A stretch of 64,000 nt of DNA from Legionella worsleiensis (GTDB taxonomy: Bacteria; Pseudomonadota; Gammaproteobacteria; Legionellales; Legionellaceae), in NCBI RefSeq assembly GCF_001467535.1, contig NZ_LNZC01000011.1, positions 34,854 through 98,853 on the forward strand. The letters are read 5' to 3'. How positions within the stretch are numbered: position 1 is the first letter of the stretch; every line of letters starts with the position of its first letter. A model generated the notes under the pieces. That model searched no databases, was not told the DNA's origin, and worked only from the letters and a program-made list of their open reading frames with translations. This document shows positions 9,693 through 18,878 of the stretch, one piece after another. The translations under genes were made by a program, and so were the position numbers.

Positions 9693-12005
9693 ATGAAAAA
9701 AGTCGGTAATAAAATAATTCTAGGTGTTTGTTGTTCTACTCTTTTGGCATGGTCTGCGCAAACCTTGGCTGCTGATGGCTTTGTGGTTTGTGGTATCAAG
9801 GTTACCGGGCTGCAAAGAGTCTCTACCGGAACCGTATTAAATTACATTCCTGTGCAGGTTGGCGAAGAAATTGATGCCAGCTCAACCGGCCAGATTATTC
9901 GTACTTTATACGATACTGGTTTTTTTCAGTCCGTTTCATTGGAGCGCCAAGGTAATATTCTAATTGTTAACGTGGTTGAACGGGCAACTATAGGCAGCAT
10001 CACCGTCGTTGGCAATAAAGATATCCCTAGCGATAAAATGAAAGCATTTCTTAAAGAAATGGGTTTGGTTAAAGGCCGAGTATTTCAAAAATCATCTTTA
10101 GAGCGCCTGGAAAAGGAGCTCAAACAAGCCTACACTGCTCGAGGTAAGTATAATTCGCGCATTGATGCCAAAATTTCCTCTTTAACAGACAATAGGGTCG
10201 CCATTACTATTACCGTTTCCGAGGGACGGGTTTCTCGAATCAAAGAAATAAAAATAATCGGTAACCATGATTTTACAACCAACGAATTGTTACCCGAGTT
10301 TGCTCTATCAACAAGTAATGTGTTCACTTACTTTACCAAAAAAGACCAGTATTCCAAGGCAGCCATGGATGCCTCACTGGAGGCGCTGCGCTCATTTTAT
10401 CTCGATAGAGGTTATTTGAAATTTAATATCGTTTCGTCACAGGTTCTTTTATCCCCTGACAGAAAAGATGTGTATATCAACGTTCACATAGAAGAGGGCC
10501 CACAATATCGCTTTGCCGGCTATTCAGTTGTTGGACGAACGATATTACCAAAAGAAAAAATCGACCCGCTGGTTCAGGTAAAAAAAGGAGAGGTATTTTC
10601 TCGTAAAAAAGTCACCGAATCCATTTCGGCTATCGGTTTGGCTTTAGGTGATGTGGGTTATGGTTTCCCGGCGATAAGTGCTGAGCCACGTATTGATGAA
10701 AAAGATAAATCAGTATTTATTACCTTTGTTGTGGAACCTGGCCGTCATGTTTATGTGCGAAGAATTAATTTCCATGGCAACACTAAAACAGCTGATTATG
10801 TTTTGCGGAATATCATTCGCCAAAATGAGGGCGGACTTTTATCCTTACACAATATCAAAGAATCAGAGAGACAACTACGATTATTGGGGTATCTAAAAAA
10901 TATAGACGTCAAAACCAATCCTGTTCAGGGCACTAATAACCAGGTTGACCTTGATGTCCAGGTCGAAGAAGCGCCTTCTGCTGAAGCAACGGCATCTATA
11001 GGGTATGGAACAAACGGATATCAATTTAACACCTCTGTAAAACAGCATAACTTCATGGGTACTGGTCGCTCTATGGGGGCATCTTTTAATGCCAGTCAAT
11101 GGGGACAGGATTATTCATTTAATTACTATAATCCCTTCTATACCGATACCGGCGTTGGTCGTGGTGGAAGTCTTTATTATTCGCGAATAGATCCTAAAAA
11201 TCTTAATGTCAGTACCTACAGCTCCAATCGATTTGGTGGCGATATTAATTACAATTTCCCACTAGGAGAAGCAAGCAGCTTTCAGTTGGGTTACGGTTAT
11301 CAGGATATAGACATCCGGTCTGTTGGTTTTGTAATTCCCATTAAGAATTTCGTTAATTTATACGGAACTCATTTCCAGGAAATTCGTTTGACTTCTGGAT
11401 GGAGCAGAAACAGTTATGATCAAATGCCCTATCCAAATAGTGGTATCAATCAGCAGGCAATTGCATTCGTTGCATTGCCAGCAACATCACAATCTTTAAG
11501 TTACTACAAGACGTCTTACCAGGCTCATGTGTATTATCCTTTATATAGAGGCTGGATTTTATCAGTTTTAGGTAATGTGGGTTATGGAAATACATTTAGT
11601 TACAATGGGTTGCCATTCTTTGAAAACTATTATGCGGGGGGTATTGCACAGCCTGGTCAGGTTCGTGGTTACGACAGTTACTCTTTAGGTCCTCAGGATA
11701 ATGTGGGCAATGCTATGGGTGCCAACTTTCTGCTGAATGCGACTGCTGGTCTTATTTTACCTTATCCATTAAGTCGAGATAACATAAGAACTACCATTTT
11801 TGCCGATACCGGTAATGTGTTTTCCTATGGAACTCCGGTTGCTTTACGCGGAACCCCTGCAGGCCCAATGCGTTATTCTGCCGGTGTGTCTTTAGAGTGG
11901 CGTTCTCCTTTTGGCCCATTGGCATTTAGCGTTGCCAAAGCTCTAAATCCACAACCACTGGATCAAACACAGTACTTCCAATTTGCGCTTTCTTCAGGAT
12001 TTTAG
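9693..12005 (+). CDS. bamA: Outer membrane assembly factor BamA (Omp85)
   Basis: This is the core of the BAM complex, which folds beta-barrel proteins into the outer membrane. I chose the ATG at 9693, 102 bases inside the longest open frame (9591), because it gives a clean signal peptide (MKK..., hydrophobic core, cleavage around TLAADG) and has GGACG just upstream. The 770-residue product has five POTRA domains (about residues 30-430) and a C-terminal barrel with the VRGYDSYSLGP segment (the conserved VRGF/Y lid-lock motif) and a terminal phenylalanine, the usual outer-membrane sorting signal. Skp, its periplasmic chaperone partner, follows directly. Confidence 0.96.
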   Translation: MKKVGNKIILGVCCSTLLAWSAQTLAADGFVVCGIKVTGLQRVSTGTVLNYIPVQVGEEIDASSTGQIIRTLYDTGFFQSVSLERQGNILIVNVVERATIGSITVVGNKDIPSDKMKAFLKEMGLVKGRVFQKSSLERLEKELKQAYTARGKYNSRIDAKISSLTDNRVAITITVSEGRVSRIKEIKIIGNHDFTTNELLPEFALSTSNVFTYFTKKDQYSKAAMDASLEALRSFYLDRGYLKFNIVSSQVLLSPDRKDVYINVHIEEGPQYRFAGYSVVGRTILPKEKIDPLVQVKKGEVFSRKKVTESISAIGLALGDVGYGFPAISAEPRIDEKDKSVFITFVVEPGRHVYVRRINFHGNTKTADYVLRNIIRQNEGGLLSLHNIKESERQLRLLGYLKNIDVKTNPVQGTNNQVDLDVQVEEAPSAEATASIGYGTNGYQFNTSVKQHNFMGTGRSMGASFNASQWGQDYSFNYYNPFYTDTGVGRGGSLYYSRIDPKNLNVSTYSSNRFGGDINYNFPLGEASSFQLGYGYQDIDIRSVGFVIPIKNFVNLYGTHFQEIRLTSGWSRNSYDQMPYPNSGINQQAIAFVALPATSQSLSYYKTSYQAHVYYPLYRGWILSVLGNVGYGNTFSYNGLPFFENYYAGGIAQPGQVRGYDSYSLGPQDNVGNAMGANFLLNATAGLILPYPLSRDNIRTTIFADTGNVFSYGTPVALRGTPAGPMRYSAGVSLEWRSPFGPLAFSVAKALNPQPLDQTQYFQFALSSGF

Positions 12006-12118
12006 AAGGCAAATTGACGCATTATTCAAAAGAGGGGGTTGTTGAAAAGTACGGTTGTGTATATCGCAACCCTTTTCGAATTATGCTAGCATCATTATCT
12101 TTAAATCAGGAGAGAATT

Positions 12119-12619
12119 ATGAATCGTTTTACTACGGCGTTAGTCGCATTGTTTTTCAGTTTGGTTGGCACAAGCGTTTTTGCTGATTGGGCCAAGATAG
12201 GTGTTGTTGATTTGCAAAAGATTATGCAGACCTCCAGTCAAATGAAAGAGATACAGGCGAAATTGGAAAAAGAATTTAAGCCACGTCGTGATGAACTGAT
12301 GAAAGCTGAAGCCAGTTTGAAAAGTGATATGGAGCGTTTCAAGCGTGACAGTGCCATTATGAGTGCGTCACAAAAGAAAGATTTGGAAAAGAAAATTGTA
12401 ACAGCACAACAACAGTTTGAGCGCAATGGCCAACAGTACCAGCAAGAGTTGAGCACTGCACATAACGAAGCAATGGAAGGTTTGTACACCAAAGTGCGTG
12501 CTGCAATTACTAAAATTGCGAAAGATGAAAAATACGATATTATCGTCCAGAAAGATGCAACTCCTTTCAGTTCTGATTCATTGGATGTAACTGATAAAGT
12601 TGTTAAAGCAATAAACTGA
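12119..12619 (+). CDS. skp: Periplasmic chaperone Skp (OmpH)
   Basis: Skp holds unfolded outer-membrane proteins on their way to BamA. The start at 12119 is chosen over the upstream in-frame start (12014) because a strong CAGGAGAGA ribosome site sits 8 bases before it, and it gives a normal signal peptide ending around SVFADW. The mature protein begins with the family segment KIGVVDLQKIMQ, continues as a long charged helical hairpin (the coiled-coil tentacles) and ends with YDIIVQKDATPF. It has 166 codons including the signal, typical for the family. It sits between bamA and lpxD as in E. coli. Confidence 0.95.
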   Translation: MNRFTTALVALFFSLVGTSVFADWAKIGVVDLQKIMQTSSQMKEIQAKLEKEFKPRRDELMKAEASLKSDMERFKRDSAIMSASQKKDLEKKIVTAQQQFERNGQQYQQELSTAHNEAMEGLYTKVRAAITKIAKDEKYDIIVQKDATPFSSDSLDVTDKVVKAIN

Positions 12620-12620
12620 T

Positions 12621-13661
12621 TTGGCGGATGAGTTGCTGACTCTTGCGCAATTAGCTGACCTACTGGATGGCGTTTGGCATGGAAATGCCAATTACGCCAT
12701 CTCGGGCGTGTCTTCTCTGGTGCGAGCTACCGCCAAAGATATTGCCTGTTTTGCAAATCCCCTATTACGTAATACACTCACGCAGACAGCGGCAGGTGCC
12801 GTAATTCTTAGCGCCGAGCACCTCGATTGGTGCCCTGTGAATTCTATAGTAGTTTCTGACCCCTTGGCTTCTATGACCAAGGCAGCTTCGTTGTTTTCTT
12901 CTCCTGATTCCTTGAATCGAGGAATCCATAAGACTGCTCAGATTCATCATTCCGTTCAAATGGGTGACGATGTGTGTATAGGTGCATATGCGGTTATAGG
13001 CGAAAATGTCCAGATAGAAGATGGTTCTGTTCTTGGTGATAACACCATCGTTGAGTCAGGAGTATCTATAGGCAAACAGAGCAGGATAGGTTGTGGTGTA
13101 GTCATTCATACAGGATGTCACTTGGGTAGAAGGGTACGCATTAACTCAGGAAGTGTTATTGGAGCTTCACCCTTTAACTATTCGAAACAGCACGGTGTCT
13201 GGCAGCAAGGGCCTGATTTGGGAGCTGTAGTGTTATCTGATGACGTACACCTCGGTGCAAATACCGTAATTGATAGAGGAACTTTGGGGGATACCTATCT
13301 TGCTGATGGCGTCTGCGTGGACAACCTGGTGCATATTGCTCATGATGTGTACGTTGGTGCTCATACCGCAATTGCCGGTTGTGCGGCTATTGGTGCTTTT
13401 ACGCAAATAGGCTCTGATTGCATTATTGGGGGAGCAAGTACTATTGCTGCTTCCATTAAATTGACCGATGATGTGGTTATTACCGGTATGTCTACAGTCA
13501 TTAAATCGATAACCAAGTCGGGCATTTATTCCTCAGGGACTTTGGTTCACGAACATAATCGTTGGCGCAAAAATGCAGCTCGATTCAAGCGCTTGGATGA
13601 TTATATAGATAAATTAAGTGCGTTAGAAAAAAAAGTCAGGGGCGATGGTTCGTTTTCATAA
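12621..13661 (+). CDS. lpxD: UDP-3-O-acylglucosamine N-acyltransferase LpxD
   Basis: LpxD adds the second (N-linked) hydroxyacyl chain in lipid A synthesis. The 346-residue protein has an N-terminal uridine-binding domain beginning LTLAQLADLLDG, a long left-handed beta-helix of hexapeptide repeats (about 100-310), the catalytic histidine segment VDNLVHIAHDV near 235, and a C-terminal helix. The start is a TTG one base after the skp stop (TGA, T, TTG). The only nearby ATG (12629) is in another frame and the N-terminus matches known LpxD ends, so TTG is accepted. No strong ribosome site is visible, and termination-reinitiation from skp is likely. Confidence 0.94.
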   Translation: MADELLTLAQLADLLDGVWHGNANYAISGVSSLVRATAKDIACFANPLLRNTLTQTAAGAVILSAEHLDWCPVNSIVVSDPLASMTKAASLFSSPDSLNRGIHKTAQIHHSVQMGDDVCIGAYAVIGENVQIEDGSVLGDNTIVESGVSIGKQSRIGCGVVIHTGCHLGRRVRINSGSVIGASPFNYSKQHGVWQQGPDLGAVVLSDDVHLGANTVIDRGTLGDTYLADGVCVDNLVHIAHDVYVGAHTAIAGCAAIGAFTQIGSDCIIGGASTIAASIKLTDDVVITGMSTVIKSITKSGIYSSGTLVHEHNRWRKNAARFKRLDDYIDKLSALEKKVRGDGSFS

Positions 13662-13820
13662 GCAGTAGCAAATACCTTCTGCATTTTCTAAATTTTGCCT
13701 GTTTCAGCAAATCAACCGGCTATTTTTTGAATTTTATAATTGATTAGAGCCGTGTAAAACAAGATAATGAGGGTTCTTTTAAAGAGTTCAGTGATGAAAT
13801 GATTCAACGGGAAGCAGTGT

Positions 13821-14273
13821 ATGAGTGAATATATTGATATAAACCAGATAATAAGTTTGTTGCCGCACCGTTATCCATTTATTTTGGTTGACCGAGTTCT
13901 GGATTACAAAAGTATGGATTATTTGACGGCCATTAAAAACGTCACCATTAATGAAAACTTTTTTACTGGTCATTTCCCGGGAAATCCGATTATGCCAGGG
14001 GTTCTAATGCTCGAAGCATTAGCTCAGGCGTGTGCCATTTTATCCAATCTTTCCAGAAAACCGAAAGAGGGATATGAGTTTTTGCATTTTTTTGCAGGAA
14101 TTGATAATGCTCGCTTTAAACAGGTGGTCACACCAGGTGATCAGTTAAGATTGGAAGTTAAATTAATTGGGCAAAAAAGAGATTTTTGGCGTATGCATGG
14201 TGAAGCTTATGTAGGTGATAAATTAGCTTGTTCTGCAGACTTGTTAAGCGCAGCGAAGGAAATTTTAAAGTGA
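13821..14273 (+). CDS. fabZ: 3-hydroxyacyl-ACP dehydratase FabZ
   Basis: It dehydrates beta-hydroxyacyl-ACP in fatty-acid elongation and competes with LpxA/LpxD for hydroxyacyl-ACP. The 150-residue hot-dog-fold protein has the PHRYPFILVDRV segment, the catalytic histidine in FTGHFPGNPIMPGVLMLEALAQ (near residue 53) and the glutamate seven residues after the PGV turn. It follows lpxD after 159 non-coding bases, longer than the other gaps in this run, so a secondary promoter is possible there. Its stop codon overlaps the GTG start of lpxA (GTGA). Confidence 0.97.
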   Translation: MSEYIDINQIISLLPHRYPFILVDRVLDYKSMDYLTAIKNVTINENFFTGHFPGNPIMPGVLMLEALAQACAILSNLSRKPKEGYEFLHFFAGIDNARFKQVVTPGDQLRLEVKLIGQKRDFWRMHGEAYVGDKLACSADLLSAAKEILK

Positions 14274-15040
14274 TAGATGAAAGAGCAATGATTCATCCAT
14301 CTGCAAAATTGGCAAAGGGTGTGAGTGTAGGCCCTGGGTCGATTATTGGAGCAGATGTTGAGATTGGTGAAAATACCTGGATAGGCCCGCATGTGGTCAT
14401 TGAGGGGCCAACGACTATTGGTAAAAATAATAAAATTTTTCAATTTGCCTCAGTAGGTGATGAGCCCCAGGACATTACTTACAAAGGCGAACCCACACGT
14501 TTGGAAATAGGGGATAACAACGTCATTCGTGAATACTGCATGATCAGCAGAGGCACGGTCAAAGGTGGTGGCGTTACCCGAATTGGCAATAATAATTTTT
14601 TGATGGCTTATTCTCACATTGGCCATGACTGCATGGTAGGAAACCAGATCATCATGGTGAATTACGCCGCTTTATCAGGACATGTGATAGTTAATGATTA
14701 TGCAATCATTGGCCCTTATGCTGCGGTTCATCAGTTTTGTCATGTAGGAGCCTATGCATTTATTGCCAGGGCAACCTATGTGACAAAAGACGTTTTGCCT
14801 TACGTGATGATTGCCGGACATGAAACTTCTGCTTGTGGAATTAATACGGTAGGATTACGTCGGCGTGGTTTTTCCTCTTTCGCAATTGACAGTTTAAGAC
14901 GTGCGTACAAAACTATTTTTCGCAAAGGCTTAACGGTGCAACAAGCCGTGGCTGAGCTTGAACTGATGCAAAGTGAATGTCCTGAAGTGATTCCTATGAT
15001 TGATGCATTGAATCAATCAACTCGTGGTATAGTGAGATAG
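14270..15040 (+). CDS. lpxA: UDP-N-acetylglucosamine O-acyltransferase LpxA
   Basis: LpxA catalyses the first step of lipid A synthesis. I place the start at GTG 14270, which overlaps the fabZ stop in a GTGA and has GAAGGA about 9 bases upstream; the product then begins (V/M)IDERAMIHPSAKLAKGV, aligning with the E. coli N-terminus. The 256 residues form hexapeptide repeats, with the catalytic histidine in NNFLMAYSHIGHDCMVGN near residue 122 and a helical C-terminus (SLRRAYKTIFRKGL). Unlike E. coli, lpxB, rnhB and dnaE do not follow; crcB begins three bases after the lpxA stop codon. Confidence 0.96.
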   Translation: MIDERAMIHPSAKLAKGVSVGPGSIIGADVEIGENTWIGPHVVIEGPTTIGKNNKIFQFASVGDEPQDITYKGEPTRLEIGDNNVIREYCMISRGTVKGGGVTRIGNNNFLMAYSHIGHDCMVGNQIIMVNYAALSGHVIVNDYAIIGPYAAVHQFCHVGAYAFIARATYVTKDVLPYVMIAGHETSACGINTVGLRRRGFSSFAIDSLRRAYKTIFRKGLTVQQAVAELELMQSECPEVIPMIDALNQSTRGIVR

Positions 15041-15043
15041 ACG

Positions 15044-15445
15044 ATGATCGCTCCTTATTTGGCTGTTGCTTTTGGCGGAGCACTGGGAGCTGTGTCACGC
15101 TATGCAACGGTACTTATGGCGCAGAGCATGTGGGGATTGCGATTTCCCTATGGTACACTCATCGTTAATACCCTGGGTTCTTTTCTGGCCGGTTTTTTTC
15201 TGACTTTATTGGTCGGACGATTTAGTGCTGAAGAGTATTGGCGCTTATTTTTCTTTACTGGTTTTTTAGGTGCATTTACCACCTTTTCAAGTTTTGCTGC
15301 AGAATCACTGTTTTTGTATGAACAAGGGCTTTGGTTAAAATTACTGATTAATGTATTGGTCAATAATATTGGCGCATTGATGATGGTGCTCGCAGGAACC
15401 TGTATTGCTCGTTTTTTGCTGACAGGATACCTTGATCCAACTTAA
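15044..15445 (+). CDS. crcB: Fluoride ion channel CrcB/Fluc
   Basis: This small dual-topology channel exports toxic fluoride. The 133-residue protein has four membrane segments and the family signatures [11 protein letters not shown] at the N-terminus, the [16 protein letters not shown] segment containing the pore asparagine, and [17 protein letters not shown] containing the Phe-box and polar track. The coding start follows the lpxA stop by three bases, and serS follows after 18 bases, so it appears embedded in the lipid A/serS transcript. No fluoride-riboswitch-like leader is possible with so little upstream space. Confidence 0.94.
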   Translation: MIAPYLAVAFGGALGAVSRYATVLMAQSMWGLRFPYGTLIVNTLGSFLAGFFLTLLVGRFSAEEYWRLFFFTGFLGAFTTFSSFAAESLFLYEQGLWLKLLINVLVNNIGALMMVLAGTCIARFLLTGYLDPT

Positions 15446-16754
<1,309 letters not shown>

Positions 16755-16770
16755 GTTTCCCTGCTTTTGT

Positions 16771-16914
16771 TTACAACCAGAATAAACGTACCCAAAGGTA
16801 TAGAACGGTCATTCCGATAACCGGAATAATAACAAATCCAAGAAACAGGTGTATCTGAGTTTTATTTTCAACAGATGAGTGATAATACTGCAACAATTTT
16901 TTGAAAACGGACAT
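16771..16914 (-). CDS. 47-residue single-span membrane protein
   Basis: A short open frame encodes a soluble basic/polar N-terminus (MSVFKKLLQYYHSSVENKTQ) followed by one hydrophobic helix (about residues 22-45) ending in WVRLFWL. An AAAAGG ribosome site lies about 8 bases before its ATG. The layout (short cytosolic part, one C-terminal helix) resembles small accessory subunits of respiratory complexes such as NapE/TorE, but the resemblance is only architectural. The coding pattern, ribosome site and position convergent with serS make it plausible. It needs homologues to be sure. Confidence 0.55.
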   Translation of the reverse strand: MSVFKKLLQYYHSSVENKTQIHLFLGFVIIPVIGMTVLYLWVRLFWL

Positions 16915-17133
16915 AAAATTCAGCCTTTTGTAAATGGATTTTTCCCGTCCTTAATTTCCCGGGAGTTTTTTGCTCACTTAATATCGTTCTTCTTTCCCGT
17001 TTGATAAGAATCATTACAGGATTTTAATTTATACTACCATAGCTCAGAAGCAAGTCTATTAAAATATTGGATTGAACAATAGGGGGAATTTGTTGCATAC
17101 TTCATCCCTGATTTTTTTGATACACATGACGTC

Positions 17134-17340
17134 ATGAATAAATTAACTCACATTACCTGTCCTATTTGCGACAAAAAAAATACCTGGCATGCGGAAAATG
17201 CCTTTAGACCGTTTTGCTCCGATCGGTGCAAATTAATTGATTTGGGCGAGTGGGCTAGTGAAAGCCGTAAAATTCCCGGGGAGCCAGTAGACCCCTATGA
17301 TCTGAATGGCAAAAATGATGAGCAGGATCCCTTGTTCTGA
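17134..17340 (+). CDS. yacG: DNA gyrase inhibitor YacG (zinc-binding)
   Basis: This 68-residue protein has the four-cysteine zinc site CPIC near residue 10 and FCSDRC near residue 28, then the conserved KLIDLGEWASESRKIPG tail. YacG binds GyrB and inhibits gyrase in E. coli. In many gammaproteobacteria yacG follows coaE and pilD; here it stands alone between serS and a repeat-containing non-coding stretch. The start ATG is the only one that preserves the zinc site; the ribosome site is weak. Confidence 0.9.
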   Translation: MNKLTHITCPICDKKNTWHAENAFRPFCSDRCKLIDLGEWASESRKIPGEPVDPYDLNGKNDEQDPLF

Positions 17341-17429
17341 ACGTTCCTTTTTAAGTAATTTAAAATTGAGGCATAGACTCTGGCAATACGAATGATCCAA
17401 TTTCAAAAACAGTCGCATGATCAGCACTG

Positions 17430-17571
17430 GGTATGAGATCGTCCAACTGGGGAATGCTGTTTTCATGGTAGTATATTCAAGAGATTATTCATCTGGTGCC
17501 ACCTGTTTTTCACATTAAATTGATGAGACAGGCAATCTGACTACCTGTATTACGACTTTGTCTAATACAGG
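17430..17571 (+). repeat. Decayed RAYT 5' fragment plus REP palindrome
   Basis: This stretch is a worn copy of the unit amplified at 63037-64000. Shared blocks include CGTCCAACT, CATGGTA (ATG at 17465), AGAGATTA, GCCACCT, ACATTAA, AGACAG and CAATCTGA, in the same order and near the same spacing. It ends in a REP palindrome (17544-17571) that I read as identical base for base to the one at 63574-63601. About 56 bases between the coding fragment and the REP are missing here. The rest of the gap from yacG to the ankyrin-like gene (17341-17844) holds the promoter listed separately and nothing else I recognise. Confidence 0.75.
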
Positions 17572-17747
17572 CTAAGCTAGCTCACATAAGATGATATGAT
17601 TTTTTGTCCCGTACAGATGTACTCATGATAAGTAATTCCTTTTTTATCCATAGTCTATTTCCGTTAGTCGAGCTCCTTTTAAAGCCAGGCTCGATGAGAG
17701 CCAAAAGGGGACATTTCTAATTTGCTCCTACAAATACGGTGTTACGG

Positions 17748-17776
17748 TTGACTCAAATAAACTATATGTGTAAATA
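17748..17776 (+). promoter_or_regulatory. Sigma-70-type promoter of the ankyrin-like gene
   Basis: TTGACT (17748-17753) and TAAATA (17771-17776) are separated by exactly 17 bases, about 70 bases upstream of the ankyrin-like ATG. It is the best promoter-like pair in this gap. It is a prediction from sequence only. Confidence 0.5.
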
Positions 17777-17844
17777 TTTGAACACTGCGGGCTGCTCTTT
17801 AGATTTATCGCCTGAGGGCTCAGCTTAAAAACGAGGTGAACATT

Positions 17845-18600
17845 ATGTCTGCACATACAGTTGACGAATTAATAAAAAAGGATAGACAGGACTTGATATC
17901 GCTTGTTGCTCAAAATCCATCTTTACTTTTGGAGCAAGACAGCGATGGCAAAACTCTACTTCATTGCGCCGTCTTAGACGCCCGGATGGGAAACAGCTGG
18001 GTATTGAGTCTGGAGCCTTACATAACAAAAGAAGCTTTGTCTGTAACTGATAATAGGGGGAATACACCTATTCATACAGCAGCTTTATATGCTAATAACC
18101 TAAGGATATATGTACAAGTTATGCCCTTGTATCTCAAAAAAGCCGCAATATTCAGGCTGGATGTGAATTTAGTTAATCATGCCGGGGAGACGCCCTTGAG
18201 CCTGACAGAGGTATGCGACAGGATTTGGCGACAGAACTGCTCGGCCCCGCGACAGGATGCCAAAGGGTATTTTATGAGAGCTATGACCATTGATTCAGCA
18301 TCCCTTTCTCCCCAGGAACACTTTGAATACTATATAAGACTATTAGAAGAGTATATCGAGACAAGGAAAAAAGAACCTGAATACTTTACCTTCTTTAGAA
18401 GGTGGCGGGGCATGACTCGAACCGTCAAGCTGGAAGCTGCCGAAAAACTGCTTGCTTTTCTTAATGGAGATACATCGATAACGTTCAGCCAAAACCAGCA
18501 GGATGCCTTAAATGATGGCAGGTTGAAAGCTATTTATAGTCAAATAAATATCGACAAAACAAACTGGAGTTTCAAGGATTCCCCAAACAGTTTTTCATGA
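17845..18600 (+). CDS. Ankyrin-repeat-like protein, effector candidate
   Basis: This 251-residue protein (ATG at 17845, with GAGGTG 5 bases upstream; the GTG at 17836 lies inside that ribosome site and is less likely) has three ankyrin-like units: DSDGKTLLHCAVLDA (about residues 31-45), DNRGNTPIHTAALYA (about 68-82) and NHAGETPLSLTEV (about 111-123). The rest is a helical region of about 120 residues with no recognised domain. There is no signal peptide or membrane helix. Such stand-alone ankyrin proteins in Legionella are often Dot/Icm substrates. The repeats are seen; secretion is inferred. Confidence 0.7.
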   Translation: MSAHTVDELIKKDRQDLISLVAQNPSLLLEQDSDGKTLLHCAVLDARMGNSWVLSLEPYITKEALSVTDNRGNTPIHTAALYANNLRIYVQVMPLYLKKAAIFRLDVNLVNHAGETPLSLTEVCDRIWRQNCSAPRQDAKGYFMRAMTIDSASLSPQEHFEYYIRLLEEYIETRKKEPEYFTFFRRWRGMTRTVKLEAAEKLLAFLNGDTSITFSQNQQDALNDGRLKAIYSQINIDKTNWSFKDSPNSFS

Positions 18601-18627
18601 TTTACACCTGTGACACCAGACAAATCG

Positions 18628-18659
18628 TAGCCCTTATTTGCGAAGCATAATACGGGCTA
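18628..18659. repeat. REP-like imperfect palindrome (TAGCCC...GGGCTA)
   Basis: A stem-loop with TAGCCC/GGGCTA outer arms and TGC-GAA-GCA at the tip lies 28 bases after the ankyrin-like gene. It resembles a second family of short extragenic palindromes, distinct from the CCTGTATTA family elsewhere in the window. It may also serve as a terminator. The 278-base gap up to the next gene holds nothing else clear apart from a TATAAT hexamer (18843-18848). Confidence 0.45.
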
Positions 18660-18878
18660 TGCTACAAAAACAGTCCAGCCATTTTTGCATAAGTTTTAAA
18701 TGTTTGATATGTGGCATATTTGTTCAGCTGATTAAGAAATTTTGATGAATGTACTCAAGAAACTCAGCATATCGATATGTTCGGCATATGAAGCTGATTA
18801 TCTTCTAATCATTCCCTTAATTTTTGCTTAACAAATAATCGTTATAATTAGAAATAAACCATTGGTTTCGGAAATATT

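Noticed and set aside
12014..12118. N-terminal extension of Skp
   Set aside because: The upstream start lacks a ribosome site and would bury the signal peptide; the strong CAGGAGAGA before 12119 decides the start.
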